Shown one piece after another: positions 1-13,800 of a stretch of 64,000 bases of DNA (the first letter of the stretch is position 1; every line of letters starts with the position of its first letter). A program made the position numbers and the translations under genes. The DNA is from Rotaria macrura. Its lineage: Eukaryota > Rotifera > Eurotatoria > Philodinida > Philodinidae. The stretch is from positions 96,861 through 160,860 of the forward strand of contig OENT01000209.1 in assembly GCA_900239685.1 (NCBI GenBank), read 5' to 3'. Below the pieces are notes generated by a model, which was given only the letters and a program-made list of their open reading frames with translations, did no database searches and had not been told where the DNA came from.

Positions 1-2065
1 ATTGACAAGATTATCTTCCATCTCAGCAAACAGATATAAATACGAAGCACCGAGAAAAGAAAACCAACATAAGTCTTTGACGAAAATCGAATTCGAAATA
101 TTTTTATTTTTCTCTTTACAAAAAAAAAGAGCCTTTTGTGTTGTCGAATATTCTATTGAAAGTAATTCATTCAGAAAACAATCATTCATTTGTCAGTCTA
201 TCACAGTATTCATTGGTACATGATCATAACTAAATGGAATTGAGAAATATTCAATCATCAATTGTCATGGGAGTTTAGTATTATTAAATTTATTATAGAT
301 CAAAAGAAAGAAACACTGATTTCATTGGAGTCATCATACTTAATATGGTAAATCGAAGTAATCTATAAACAATGATTGAAGAAGATACTGTTCACTTTAT
401 TTAATATTGAACATAATTAACCTAAAACTACTTCGGATATTTAGAAAAACTACCATTGTACATTGAATTCTGTAGCTGAGTATCGATCGAATCTCTGTCG
501 AAGTTTCATCAATAAAAGCAAATAACTATTTTGACTTCTATATTATCACCATTCTATTCTTTAGTTGTCAAGTAATGCATGAAAAAAGACTACTTTTTCT
601 AGGATGTATAAATAACCTTCAACAGAGTAGATTAACTACAGAGGCATTCTCATTAAAAGAAGAGCGTGGAAGAAAGAATAATTTAAGTTCGACAAATCAC
701 TCCCTCTCTCTTTGCATATATGTGTACGTTACATCAAGGTTACTTGAATTCAATAGATTATCGAACAATTATCAAGTAGTTGACGATACTGGAAATACAA
801 AACATAGTGATAGATAAGAGTTGAGAAACGTTTTCCCCAAAAAAAACTGTTCCTCGTACGAATATCTATTAAATGTAATCGCAGATGCTCTAACAATACT
901 AAGATTTTGAATGAGGGAAAAGAACATCTATACAACTATGATCTAATTTAAACAGTCAACAAAATTTAGAATTAGAAAATTTCTCACGGTGGATTTCATT
1001 TTTGAAATGCTTTTTCTTTGAATCGTGATGCCTAATTTGCAATAGATTATAATATTAAATATGAAGATCGACAAAGCCTTGAGTTGTAAATGAAGCAATA
1101 CTACCAGATGTGACATACTAGTTTCGGATCATGATTTTCTTTGATTACAGTGATACAATATAATCTAAGCAGTGCAAAAAGTTTACAATAAAACTCAAAA
1201 TATAAATGTTGGGAAAAGTCTGCCGATTATTTATCATATTTCTTCTTCTCCATTTACGGGCATTCCGATGCAGGTGCAGGTTTGATATGTTCTTTCTTCG
1301 ACATCGACTTTGATAGTAAGATTTATATTGAACTTGTTGAACAGTCCTCTTATGCTACATCGCTGTTTGAATGTGCCTGTAAGAAGCTCGCGATTTCTTC
1401 TCATATGTTCGTTATACATAGATGTATTGTCAAAAAAGATTGTTGACCTTAGTCAACGAGAATATAAAGTACACATAACTAGCTTTTAAAGAACAACTAT
1501 TCCTAGTGTGAATTCATCAATATCGATACAAATATTTTCATTTAAATTGAAACAGCACACTGAAGCATGTACTCTATCTTAAGTACCATGCATTAATTTA
1601 TTATTATATGATATCTAATTGCATGGAGTAACTTCGGCTTTACATACATATGACATCAAGATTTTCTTATCTTAGATGCAAAAGAAACGTTCAAACACTG
1701 CGTTTGTACTTTTACAACCAAACTATTTTTCTTTTAGTAGAAACCTTCATTTCATTGATACAATCATTAAATAGATTCTACAACAACAAATTTAATTTTG
1801 TTAAATACCAACAACAATGAAAACAGCAACAACAAGAAAGAATAAATTTGTAGCATTCACATTTGGCGTAGCAATTAAATGGCAGTAGGCTGTACGGACA
1901 ACAAAATGAAAGAAAAAAAGAACAATAAAATAAATACATCTAATGTCATTGTTAATAAAATAGGCCCCGATAAATAATTTTTCTTTCGAATTTGTTCGCC
2001 AACAATACAAATCTCATGTCGTTCAACAAGTCATAGAGAAAAAATGTAACAGTCCAACTCTTTTC
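1..2065. other. Intergenic AT-rich DNA, no supported gene
   Basis: Only short ORFs interrupted by AT-rich sequence are present. A minus-strand ORF of 61 codons at 1234-1419 contains a small Cys-Thr-Cys cluster and is slightly less AT-rich than its surroundings. It has no recognisable domain, splice partners or homologue that I know, so I do not call it a gene. The right part is the 3' flank of ERO1. Confidence 0.5.
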
Positions 2066-3740
2066 CTACTTATCTTTGTTGATACATGTTTTAAATGTAT
2101 GTTCAAGATGATAGATACTTGTCGATAATCGATTAAAACCATTCATTAGTGAAACAATTTCTGATCGCTGCAATTGTATTGGATGTTCCGAAAACAGAAT
2201 TTTCAATGCCGTACCTATAACAAAAATTGAAAGTCATTCAGACGAAAACATTCTTGGTACAATCCTTATGGAATTAAACTGTCAAATTGAATGGAACTGC
2301 CATCACTAATCTCAGAGGCATTATTGTAATATGTATTATTTGAATACATATTACTTCAGCATTCTTTTAATTAGTGCTGAAGAAATGCAATATAACGACT
2401 AACTTCATATGTAATAACGAGATACAATACAATATCATGGTATGAGTCGTGCCTATGACAGTTAGTCATATTGATTTATTTATATCCGTCACGTCTGTAT
2501 GAGAAAGACAACACAGAAAATCAACAAGTTTCTAGAATTATGCTTGACAAGAAAACAATATTATTCTATTCATACCTAAGGCTTGTACTTGTAATTTTCC
2601 CCATAATTTGCATTTATCACAACCAACACAATCCATAATATGACTTATATTTCGAAAATGTTCTTTAAAATCAACTTTTAATAATTCATTACCATTTTGA
2701 AATAAAGTATGCTCGTCAAAATAATTTGCATACGGTTCAATTTCTTTCATAAATTGATTCGTAAATAAATCTTTTGTGTGTAAATCATCTTTTTCATTTC
2801 CGGTAAAAAATGTTTGCTCTTTAAAAAAGTCTCGTGCTTTGTAAATAGCTCGAAGTTCTAATAAATAGATAAAATAAATATTTTTCAACCATTTAGGACC
2901 TTCGCCATCTGTTGTTTCAGAATCAAAACGACGACTAAATTCATCATAATTTGGTCCCCATCGTCCATCTGAGCCTGTATAGCCACCGCCAACTGTTGGA
3001 AAGAAGTATTGTGCACATAAATGTACGGTAATACTCGTATGTAGACCCGATATAAGACGATAAAATGTTCGTCCTTCAAGACACATCTTGTGTGTATTCA
3101 ATCGTTTTTGTCTAAGATCATAATAGATTTTAGAATCCGGTAGAAAAAAACAATTTTCATTATAGATTGCTGACCATACACGTTGCGTTGATGGACCCGT
3201 GTAACCAGTATAACGTTCGAGATTAACGGATAAATCAATATATTCTAAGTCTGCCGATGTTTCATCATCAACGTCACAAAAATTTTCCGATTGGCCATCA
3301 TCAAATTCAATCCACGTCTTAATAGTTTGTTGATGTTCTTCACTGATGTTTTTATTGAGGAATCCAAGTGTAGAATTACTATGATTTATTGAACAAGGTT
3401 CATGAGAATGAAGTGCTTTATCACGTAATGGTTCAGGTAGTTTTTCAACGGGACACTGTTTTATTGCACATGTTTGACGTGAACAGTGACCATCATCAGG
3501 CCAAAATAAACATTTTTTCTTGAGATTAACTGGAAAAAATCGGAAATAATTCTTATCAACTATTTGACGTAATAATGGATTGAGACGTTTATTATTGAGT
3601 TCATTTAAATCAGATATACGACAATCACAATCATCAAGTAGATCATTTTCTTTACGTAATGAACATTGTTCACTAGTTAAAACTATACAATAATTTATGA
3701 GTACAATAAACAAAGAGAAGAGAAGAAATTTTTCAGCCAT
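2066..3740 (-). CDS. ERO1: ERO1-like endoplasmic reticulum oxidoreductin
   Basis: ERO1 is an FAD-dependent ER-lumen oxidase that reoxidises protein disulfide isomerase and passes electrons to oxygen. Two exons: 2576-3740 holds almost the whole protein, then an intron (2215-2575, GT-AG), then 2066-2214. Joining them gives the contiguous family signature ALG|TALKILFSE and a stop at 2066-2068. About 438 residues. Visible features: a hydrophobic signal peptide at residues 1-22; the N-terminal Cys-rich part with the shuttle Cys pair region (DDCDCR); YFRFFPVNLKKKC; the ERYTGY-GP segment and NENCF; the FAD-binding stretch FYRLISGLH; and the active-site CVGCDKC just before LWGKLQ. No transmembrane anchor or KDEL-type tail is seen; the protein ends in KDK, so ER retention would rely on partners, as for human ERO1. 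The isolated first-exon ORF reads through the donor for 12 extra residues that do not belong to the protein. Confidence 0.95.
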
Positions 3741-6700
3741 TTGTAATTGAAGTCAGAAAAAGTAAAACAACCGGTATACGTGTCAATGTAACAATGCTTG
3801 ATCTAAATGAGAATGAGAAGCTCAGGACACAAAATACAACGAGAGAGAAACCCATTCGCATAGTGTATGGTGCTAACCAATCGAAATAAAACAGATGTTT
3901 CATTCCATACTACTATGGTGCTCGAATTGCATTTGTTATTAACGAACCAATAACATTGCATGCATGGCTCTCATTATTATTATCAGTAATTGATAGAAGC
4001 AAATAGCATACACTTCCGACTTTTAAAAATTACACAGAGTGACTATCGTTATTTTTTGATGTTCATAAATGATGAAATACATTTCTTTTGTATCAAGGTC
4101 AATCGCCGCATTGATTTTTATAGTCGTTGCCTATTATTTAGTGGTAATCCGTTCGGCAATGTCATAGAGATCGATTTTCTGAATAGTTTCTTGCTGTAGT
4201 CTCTTTTTAGTTTCAAAAAAAATATCCTGACAAATCAAGACACCTTTTGATAATATCGGAATTTGTGACTTATTGATTAATTAATATGAAGTTAATTATA
4301 TGTCATATGGTGGAGCATTGTAGATATTCAGTCGCTTCATCTAGCATAGATAAACTGAAAACAACTGTGAGTGTTGAAGTGTTCAGTTCATGCAATGCAA
4401 AAGTCTAATCATATTAGACTTTTACATAGTGTTATATATTATACAGACGTGACATTCATACTGAACTTATTTTTACATGAATATTCAAAATGATTTGATT
4501 TTTAGTTTTCCTTCTCTCATTTGCATTGTAGATTTTGTATTCTGCTATCTGCTCAAGATCTAGTGAAAACTAGTCATAGTAACAAGTATTTATATGATTT
4601 TCATTGAGTTAGAACTATTGAATAACGTGTATAAAGATTTTTCAATCGAGTCTTACGCCGAGTTGGTACCAGGGCTCAAAATTTTGCGTTTGATTATTCT
4701 AAATTCTCGAAATAAGTTGCAACAAGTTGAATTTCCTTTTCAATAAAACGAATGAAATATTCTGTAAGATTTCGGAACCCAATAAAGCTCATTCTAAAGG
4801 ACTCTATGTTTTAGGGTACAATTTATAAATTAGGTTACACCAAGTCTGAAGTTCACTGCATTTCTGATTGAAACTTTTCTTTTGCCATTCTGATCTTACA
4901 GTGAGCTTACTTGTGATTGAGAGAAGTTTGCCGGGAAAAAAATTGCCGCATTTTTCTGCACGCTCATAGACTAAATTCTTCTGTGTTCTAACTCACAACG
5001 TGGTTAAAAACTGCAAACAATGTCGTTTGAACATAGAATTCCCTTCTCTCTTGAAAGTGACATGTTTTTCATGAGTTTACTCCTTAATCAAAGTTCAACA
5101 ATTAGATCAAATGTTATTTAAACATTCTACTCTCGACAGTGCCTTGTTTTCGACATATTTTTTCTATCAATCACTTTCTCTCGCTTGAAAATGTCATCTT
5201 TGTAGCATAGAAAATTGCACATACAAAAAAAAAACATAAGACTACTTTAAGCAATTGCTCTCCGACTAATTCTATTAAAAGTACCTATTAGAAACTTCAA
5301 AAATGTTTTAAAATCATGAACTTTATACGGAAACACAGAAACTATGCTATGTCAGACGATGAAACGGACACTGATTTTGATGTACTACAAATGCATTGAT
5401 AAAGAGAAACATTTCAACGAAGGAAATGCAATAGTTGTGATTTTGAATCCACATAGTAGATTTTAATCAATGAATTTTGATTTACATCAGTACGAGTGTT
5501 GTACGTTTCATGATCTCAAATAGTATTTTGTTTATTTTTCAAGTAACTAGATTGAAGTTTAAATACGTTTTCTATGATAAAACTATTTTGATAATTTTTA
5601 TTACTTAACAGGAGTGTATACTATTGTAAAAGTGTCTGAACGGGTCGGTCCATTTCGAGCCATGAGACTGATACGATGCAATGGAAAATGAAGAATAGAC
5701 TATTTGTATACTTTTTCAATATGAATATTTTAGTCATCTAATAAAAGTTTACCGAATCTATCAATGAGAATGCATGTACGGCTAATAATATTGACAGTAA
5801 TGACAATTGTTAATGTATTGATTTTCAGTAATCGAAAGAACAAAAGTTCTAAACATCGTTCTGTCTGATATTGTAAAATACAAAATCATTTGAAATCCAT
5901 TATGTTCACAGATGAATACAAAATGGAATGAAACGAATTTTTCGTTTTAGGAAAATAAATTTTAAAATGTCCGAACTTTCACGATGAATTAAAAGAATAC
6001 TATAAAATGAAGTCAAATCCATAAACATTTTGATTTATTCATTTGAACTTGAAAAATGTTTTAAGCTCTAGCTCTTTTCTATGCATTTGTGAAAGTGTTT
6101 TCGGGAAGATAATGGATTTTTAAATGTGATTTTGTCTCAATCATATCAGAAAATATAAAATTGAGATGTCTATTTTACTGATTGTAGAAAAATGCAGATT
6201 GATGATCGTTATTGGCTTTATCAATTTTCGAAACTTAGACATCTTCTTCTGTTATCGTAGTTTCTCATAATAGTTCAAGTGTTTGTCTCAAGTGTTAGAT
6301 AATAAAGTACTTTATTGAGACATCTTTATGAATCTGAAAACAAGAACAAAATTCATATACCTTTTTCGATTTATAACAATACAAAAAGATTCTCTCGCCT
6401 CTCTCTTCTATGAATAATAGCGTAGGAGTTTGATTCACTCATCTGGTAACACGATAGTAATTCATTTCGATATACCAACAATACATCCTGTCAGCATAGA
6501 GTCGAACTTCATTGAATATAACAATTGATTTAGTTTTATTATTTATCTGATATGGTTTTTTGTAGTTATATATTTTTATTCTAACGTAGTTTTTAAATTA
6601 ACAATCATAATATAGTTTTCAGAAGCGAAATTTTAAATTTTATCTTTCACATTCAGTAGAGTACTTCAGAATGTATAGTTTCATGCGATTCACAATCGAT

Positions 6701-9700
6701 TTTTTATGGTTGATAAACATTAATGCCACTACTCCAATATGTGTTGAAGCATATGGATACAAAATTACAAACCGAGCCTAATGTCAGGTATGACCAATAA
6801 ACTTTATGTTGCTGCCTTCTTAGTCCATATCATAATCAGTTAGATCTTTTAAATGTTACTGAGTTTGCGTAGAACAATGCTTAAGTATAGAATTAGTTAT
6901 TTCGAAAGAGAGAGAGAGAGAGCGAGAGAAAAAATACTTCGGATTTGAAGTTAGGTAACTATAGAGTTAAGTCTAAGTCTTTTATGATTGACACATAGAA
7001 AAATTTGTATAGTTATTATCAATCTCGTTTTTGAAATGTTAAACAATGAAATATTTCTTGTTCAAGATTCATTCGATGGGAATCTATTTAAATGCTCTTA
7101 TCTCTCTTTTTGGATAATGATTAATAGGATATAAAAGTTTTCATCATATCAAGACAAAGTCATATAAATCCAACAAGCATTCAGTAGAGTTACACTTCAG
7201 TTTGGCTATACAAGATCGTCAAAACACGAAGTTTCAAAGCACGTTATTGTTTTAAAATTAACTTAACTTCCTTGTGTCATCTTGTAATGAAATTAAAAGC
7301 TACAATAAACTTCAATTAGCTATAGAATTTAGTTTAGGATTTATTCTTCTTCTTATTGTTATTGTTTTTCTTTTTTTTCACTTATTGTTTCAATTTATTT
7401 TTACACAATATCGTTATGAATAAAAATTGTCTATAACAAATGTCGTTGAATATTCTAAATCATCAAAAAAAAAACAAAACTATTCTTTGAAATTTTCAAA
7501 CGTCGCATGGATACACAATGGAAATGTCGATGAAAAAAATCGAATGTTACTGAAGAAAACCAAATTTTTCATTTAGTATAGAATTATATGAATTTTTTTA
7601 ATATGAGAAACATATACATATGATATGTTTGTGGTAATTCAGATACCCTCCTTGCTGAAGTTTGTTATAAAAATATGACATAGTAGAATATAACATTTCA
7701 TTGTCGGAAAGAAGATTAGACAAAGTTAAACTGTAAGCATTTATGAATACTGATCTATATTAGAACAAGAATGTTATAGTAAAGATTCGATAGTTGTCGT
7801 ACGAAGTATCACAAATGAACGTGCATCAATGATGTAAAATATAATAGTTCATGTAACAGCTATTCTATCAGTTTATTTTTTCAAAATTACAGCAGTACTC
7901 ACATAAATATGGCGACGGAAAAGTTGTGTTCAGTAGCAAAATATTACATCAAGAGTTTTGATTATTTTCTATCGTAGACAAACTATGGAAAGGCGTCACA
8001 TATAATCAAACAGTCTTTATTTCTTCGGTATTCACACCAACACTACTGTTACATGATCCAGTCGAGGTAGATCATCTGTATTTGTGACACACGAAAATCA
8101 GTCGAAATGGAAAACAAGTGAAATACAAATTGTATCTTATGACATAAAAACAAGTTTCTTTTTTGTAGATATGATTAATTATAGATGCTTTTCTTTTCAA
8201 GTTCAAGCAATAGTTTTTCTTCTCGGAACAAAATGAAAGAAATTCGGTGAACGTTTGTGTTCAACTATAGAAAATGATTAAGATTGTTCGAGGTAAATCG
8301 TTATGTCATTAATCTATCGCGATTTAATGCGATGAGCTTTCTATTTCAAAACCAACATATTATTATCAACTAGAAAAACAACCCACTATACAAAAGAAAT
8401 TCATATAAGAAAAAATAAATGCTTCATTTGATTTTATGCAAAGCATTGTTCAGTTCGATGAGCCAAATGAAATTTTTACCAATAAGTTCTAGTTGATTTT
8501 CTCATGCTTTCATAACTTTAAGGTTTGATTCATTCAGAAATGATGCTTCTTTACGAACTATCATCTTATCATACTAGAACACATATTTGAAAATTAATTA
8601 GGAAAAACATTTTAACTCCACATTGACAAGATGAATTATAAGTATTTATCTTTATATTCTATCAAATACGATAAAAAAAACACAAGACAATTCGATAGAT
8701 AATTCTACAATGGGCGCAATAGTTTTGATTCATGCTTGAGAACGGAAAGATAACTATCTACAGTTGCTCTTCTCGTTAGTAAATTTACGTTCGTTACGAA
8801 TACTGTTTTGTTGCACGGTTAATGACTTCCGACGATTTTCCTTATTCATAGGATATGGATGATATCTGCTTAAAACATTTTAACAGTAATTCCTTAAACA
8901 GAAAAAACTTCAATCATAAGAATACTTTTTTTACATCGTTATTTAATCATGTATTATGAAGCAGAAGAAACAGATCAGATCTTGGCAACCATGACGATGC
9001 TGAATTGCGCCCGTTGTACTTAAGAAGATATTTATGATCGAATATTAAACATGGTCAAATTTAAATTTAACATCTTCAAGAACGGGACAAACATCACTCC
9101 ATAGTTGAGAACAAAACCGTCGATGATCTTTATATCAATTTTGAAAAAAAGACTGTTTTTACCTTTAGTAAAATCGGACGATTTTTGTTGGTGAAATTCA
9201 AATTCACGAGGAAAAGATTAGATTCGTTTTACTTATGATTCGATATATTGAATAAGCTATAGTATTGTTTCAATTATTATCATAGTAGGATTCATAGATA
9301 AGAGACATATCACAACAACGAACGAGACGATGGGAGGAGTCAGTAAAAAACAAACATGACTTGGTAGAATGATGCGCATAGAGTACCCATCGATGCGTTC
9401 GATAACGATGAAACTGCGATCCAAAATTGTGGCGATAAGAGAAAAAGAAATCTGAGAAAATATTCAAATTCAATATTACAGGAGTTAAATTTCTTTCATT
9501 AAATAATATGCAAAAATTAAAGATCGAGAAAGATAAAATAAAACTTTTTTGAAAGAAGAAAGTTATTTGCAAGATACTGACTCTCTTGTATTAGAACGAG
9601 TTATGAGAGGGAATCTCCGTGAGTGAGATTTCGTTTTAAAGTCTCCTAATATGACTATCTATTAGTTCGACTAATTACAAATAACGATGAATCACTTGTA

Positions 9701-10286
9701 GTCATTGAGTGCCGGCTACGGCTTATCGCACAATATGATTAATGAATTGTAGTAACCACAGTTTCTGCTAAAGGTCATCAGTAGAAATTGCAGCATAGCA
9801 TAGTTGATTCGTATAGTATTTGCGAAAAAAAAACAAGACTTCCGTTCTCATTTTTCGACTGGCGGAATTAACCAGTAACACATTTTTTTTGGTGATATCA
9901 CTTGAATTATGCTTTAATCAGCACATTCTATAAACTAGTTAGTTATAAATCAGAGACTATGTTGATGGCACAAGCTTGCTTTTTTTGAAATTGAACAGAC
10001 TTCGATATGTATTTTGAAAAACGAAAATTCATTACTGTACGATATCGAATATAGGAATCAATCGGACTCTGTGTGTTATTGAATAGGAAAATAAAACGAA
10101 GCATAATAAAACAAACGATCGGTTATAATAAAATTTTGTAGGCTAAACGTTCTAACACAAAAAATGGACAACAAAGGAAAATAAGTCAAGGAAGTGAACG
10201 ATGCAAATTTTATAATTGACCTTCTTGACGAATAGTTCAATATTTATGAATAGTTTTCTGTTATATCTATGGTACTTTTTTTCAAG
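3741..10286. other. Long AT-rich intergenic region, no gene seen
   Basis: About 6.5 kb with no ORF above 100 codons and no recognisable protein segment on either strand. Simple repeats occur, such as a GA tract near 6908-6929 and several A or T runs. A 100-codon minus-strand ORF at 9270-9572 has low-complexity Phe-rich composition and no splice context, and is taken as chance. Confidence 0.5.
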
Positions 10287-10637
10287 ATGGATCAAGATGA
10301 TCTTAAATTACGTAATCTTTTAATTGACATTGGCGACAGATTATCAAATGATGATCGTGTTATGCTTGGTTTCCTTCTCGTCGATGACGTACCACGCCGT
10401 GATCTCGACATTATAACTCAAGATCATCGAGCATCAATGAACATTATATGGGAAGCATTAATCAATCGACAAAAGATTACTCCTCATAATATTGATTATC
10501 TTATTGTTCGTCTCGAAAATATTCGACGTCTAGATTTAGTTCGACAACTCAAACAATATTCATCTTCATTAAAATCTAAAAATCCTGTTGAAAGTCCAAC
10601 AATTTCTTCTGACTTATTTAATCGTTTTGATCCATGA
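10287..10637 (+). CDS. Stand-alone death effector domain (DED) protein
   Basis: A 116-residue single-exon ORF. I use the Met at 10287 because the six residues encoded upstream (from 10269) are hydrophobic, and the DED starts right after MDQDD, as in the paralogues. Residues about 6-95 form a six-helix DED pattern: LRNLLIDIGDRL, then DDRVMLGFLL, the VPRR turn, a helix ending near LINRQKI, and LENIRRLDLVRQL. It is closely similar to the DEDs at the start of the two helicase genes downstream and resembles the caspase-8/FLIP type of DED. After the domain only a short Ser/Pro-rich tail remains before TGA. No GTAAG/GTATG-like donor is seen between the domain and the stop, so I treat it as a separate gene rather than a first DED of the gene that begins 188 bp further on. 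A weak donor joining the two cannot be excluded. Inference: DED-only regulator or decoy. Confidence 0.65.
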   Translation: MDQDDLKLRNLLIDIGDRLSNDDRVMLGFLLVDDVPRRDLDIITQDHRASMNIIWEALINRQKITPHNIDYLIVRLENIRRLDLVRQLKQYSSSLKSKNPVESPTISSDLFNRFDP

Positions 10638-10825
10638 ATGTCTGTTAAATCATGTGAACGTTTTTTATATTTTGTATTTTAATCAGAATGTTTATCTTTG
10701 GAAAAGAAAATGCTCTTGTCAGGCTTTTATCAAATTGAATTCTTTGAAAACTTATTTATCACAGTCGTTCACCAAACTTTAGATGAATAAGGTGTCCATT
10801 GGATGACATCGAAATTAATAAAACA

Positions 10826-13800
10826 ATGTCATCTGATCGTGATTTTCGTAGCTTATTGATCAATCTTGAAGATGAAATGTCTAATGAAGATCGAAAGAGG
10901 TTTATTTTTCTACTCGGTGATGAAATACCAAGAAGAAAACGAGATGAACCACTTGTTGAAATTTTTCAAATCCTAATCGATCGTGGACGAATATCATCCA
11001 AGAATTGTGATTATCTAGTGAAAGTATTAGAACAAGCAAAATTGACAGCATTAGCTTACGATGTTGCGCGTTTTGAAACATGTAAGTCATCATCATCATT
11101 ATTATTATTATTATTCTATATTTCTCGAACTTATTCGATATTGAAGTCACTGAAAATGTTAATCGTACATCGATGGAAATCTATCAGAAATCTCAAAATA
11201 AGACATCTGTTATGGAAGAATTGCTAAGTGAATGCAATTTAGATGATTCAATGATAATTCCAGGTAAGAAATACATACGTTGTAATTAGAAATATCGATA
11301 ATCATGTTTCTAGGACATGAAGGAAATGTTTCATCGGATGAAAAGCCTATGGTTATTACACCCGAACTAACAATAATTCCTCTATGTTTGGAAAACATTG
11401 ATGTAAATGTATTTGAAAACGACTCATGGTCAGATGAATTTCTTCAAAAAATCAATGTAAATATTCGTCCTTATGAGTATCAACGTGAATTAGTACAAAG
11501 TGCAATTCGTGCAGGAAATACAATTATATGTTTGCGTTCAGGTAGTGGTAAAACGTTTGTTGCCGGTTAGTTGCATTGTTTGTTTGTTATTGTTGATTGA
11601 ATAGAATAAAATCTATTTCGATGTTTTAGGTCTCGTGTTAAAATACTACTCAATCAAAAAGATGACTTTATCGACTAAAACTCAAACGAAATTCTTGGCA
11701 TTCTTTTTTGTACCACGTCGTGTTATGCTTAAACAACAAGTAGATAAATTGAAACAAGTAGGAAATCTTCGAGTAATTGCATGCGATGAGATCAATGATG
11801 TTACACAATATGTTAACAATTATGATGTTATCGTTTGTACACCGCAAAAACTTTTCAAGTAACATATTTTTATTTTTCTACTATTCAATCATAAGAAAAT
11901 GTATTTCAATAGTTGTTTAAAAGAAAAAACCATTCTTCTTACCAATATTGATTTGCTCTGTTTTGACGAATGTCATGATTCTCTCGTACGCAATCAATAT
12001 ATTGACATAATGAAATATCTTAAGTGTCAAACCGTTGATCGGATTCCATCTGTTGATTCTCCACCAATTATCATTGGATTAACTGCAGCCATCGGTAACG
12101 TATTTAATGTGTACCGGCTTTCTATCTTATCTTAGTAGTAATGTAAAAATATTCATCTAAAGAACATTTTGAAAAATTGAATGACAATCAGGCAGTTGAT
12201 AAAATAATTAAATTTAATAATTTGAAAGTTAAAGGATGCAGGCGCATAATTGTAGAGGAACACATAAATATGCAAATAGAGATGTTTATCGAAAACTAAT
12301 TCTAGCTGTTAATCTCATTCCAGTATAGGTTCATGCTCTTGACTATGCTTATTTGAAGTAGGTATTCATATTGAAGATCTGAGAAGTCGCGGTAGTTTCG
12401 TAAATGGTATTGAACAGAACTGAATTGTTGTAGAATCTATCGCTATCGAAATATTCTTGGTAACATAAGGGGCAAAATGGTTTGTTTTCAAAGTGACTTT
12501 GTTGAACTTCAGAATAATGCTGCAGAATTCAACTGAATATTTGTCACAGTATCATTTAGATAGAAGAAGATAATCAAAGAACATAGGCATAAGATTTCTC
12601 GATCTGAATTTTCGTTTTTTAGAAACACATGTTGAATTTAAAATTCTATTGAAAAGAAATATCAATCTCGTACATATGTTTTACTGATTCGTATCATTTT
12701 ATTAGATCGTAATGTAATGTCTTCAGACATGATATTTTTCATAGGTATTCATTTGACTGATCAACTTTGTTTGCTGATGGAGTTCAAGCATTGTAAAAGA
12801 TTTCATCTGTTATTTGAGAACGGTTTTCTTTGCCATATAGACTTCTCGCCGACGACAAACTTTGATTCTAAAATTTCATTCAAGTTCTTCAAATATAGTG
12901 GTAAAACAAATATCGCTCATACTTAGTCTTATAATAAAACGAAGCGTTTCTTTTTGTGTCCTCAAAAAGTGAGTACACTCTAAAAATCGGTCAGTGTGTT
13001 CGGTCGTTTGCACGATAACTCTTGAGAGGGTAATCCAATTGTCATGAAATTTTGTACACAGCATGATCTCACCAATATCTCGGTTGAGTTCAAAGATGAG
13101 AATGATTGGTCAAGGATTTAGTGAGTTACAGCAAACAATATCATCATTTTCTATGAAAATATTGACCTATTCCAATTTTCACAAAGCAAAATCTTTGTCA
13201 CAGTCAAAATGAAAACTCAACTATTATATACCATTCGATAGAGCATTGTATGGGCTACAAAATGATGCTAGATCGTAACGGCAAATATGGTTCGTTTGAA
13301 ATTTCCTCAATACCCTAAAACTATGAAAAAGTCACGTGTACTGACACTTTGTCTGTATGATATGTGTTTATTTCTCATAGAACTAACGTTTTTTTTTTGG
13401 AGTAGATAGAACTTATCAAGAGCTCTAAATGACGGTATATCATAGAGATAAATATGGTGCATTTAAGCCCCTATCCTTCCTAAAAATCATCAATTTTCGT
13501 CAAAAATTCTGAAAAATTGAAAAAATTCGTTTCAAAAACTGTTTTCGTTTTTTTTCGATTCATGATATCTCGAACGAACAAACCAAATTTCTCACTCCAC
13601 CATCATATGATGTAATTAAATTTTTATTTCTTTGAAAGAACATATCATGGTGTAGGGCACTCCAGAGTATTTTTTTCAAAAACCATTCTTTATGATTATA
13701 TAACAGGGGATCTCTATTGAAATCCCCACCCCGCTTGTTAGTGGTTTTTGAAGTCATTGAACTTGTGATTCCGGTTTTTCCGCTGAAAAAGTAACAATTT

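Noticed and set aside
1234..1419. Small Cys-containing minus-strand ORF as a secreted peptide
   Set aside because: No signal peptide, no cysteine pattern of a known family, and no splice evidence.
9270..9572. 100-codon minus-strand ORF in the long intergenic stretch
   Set aside because: Phe-rich, biased composition and no recognisable motif.
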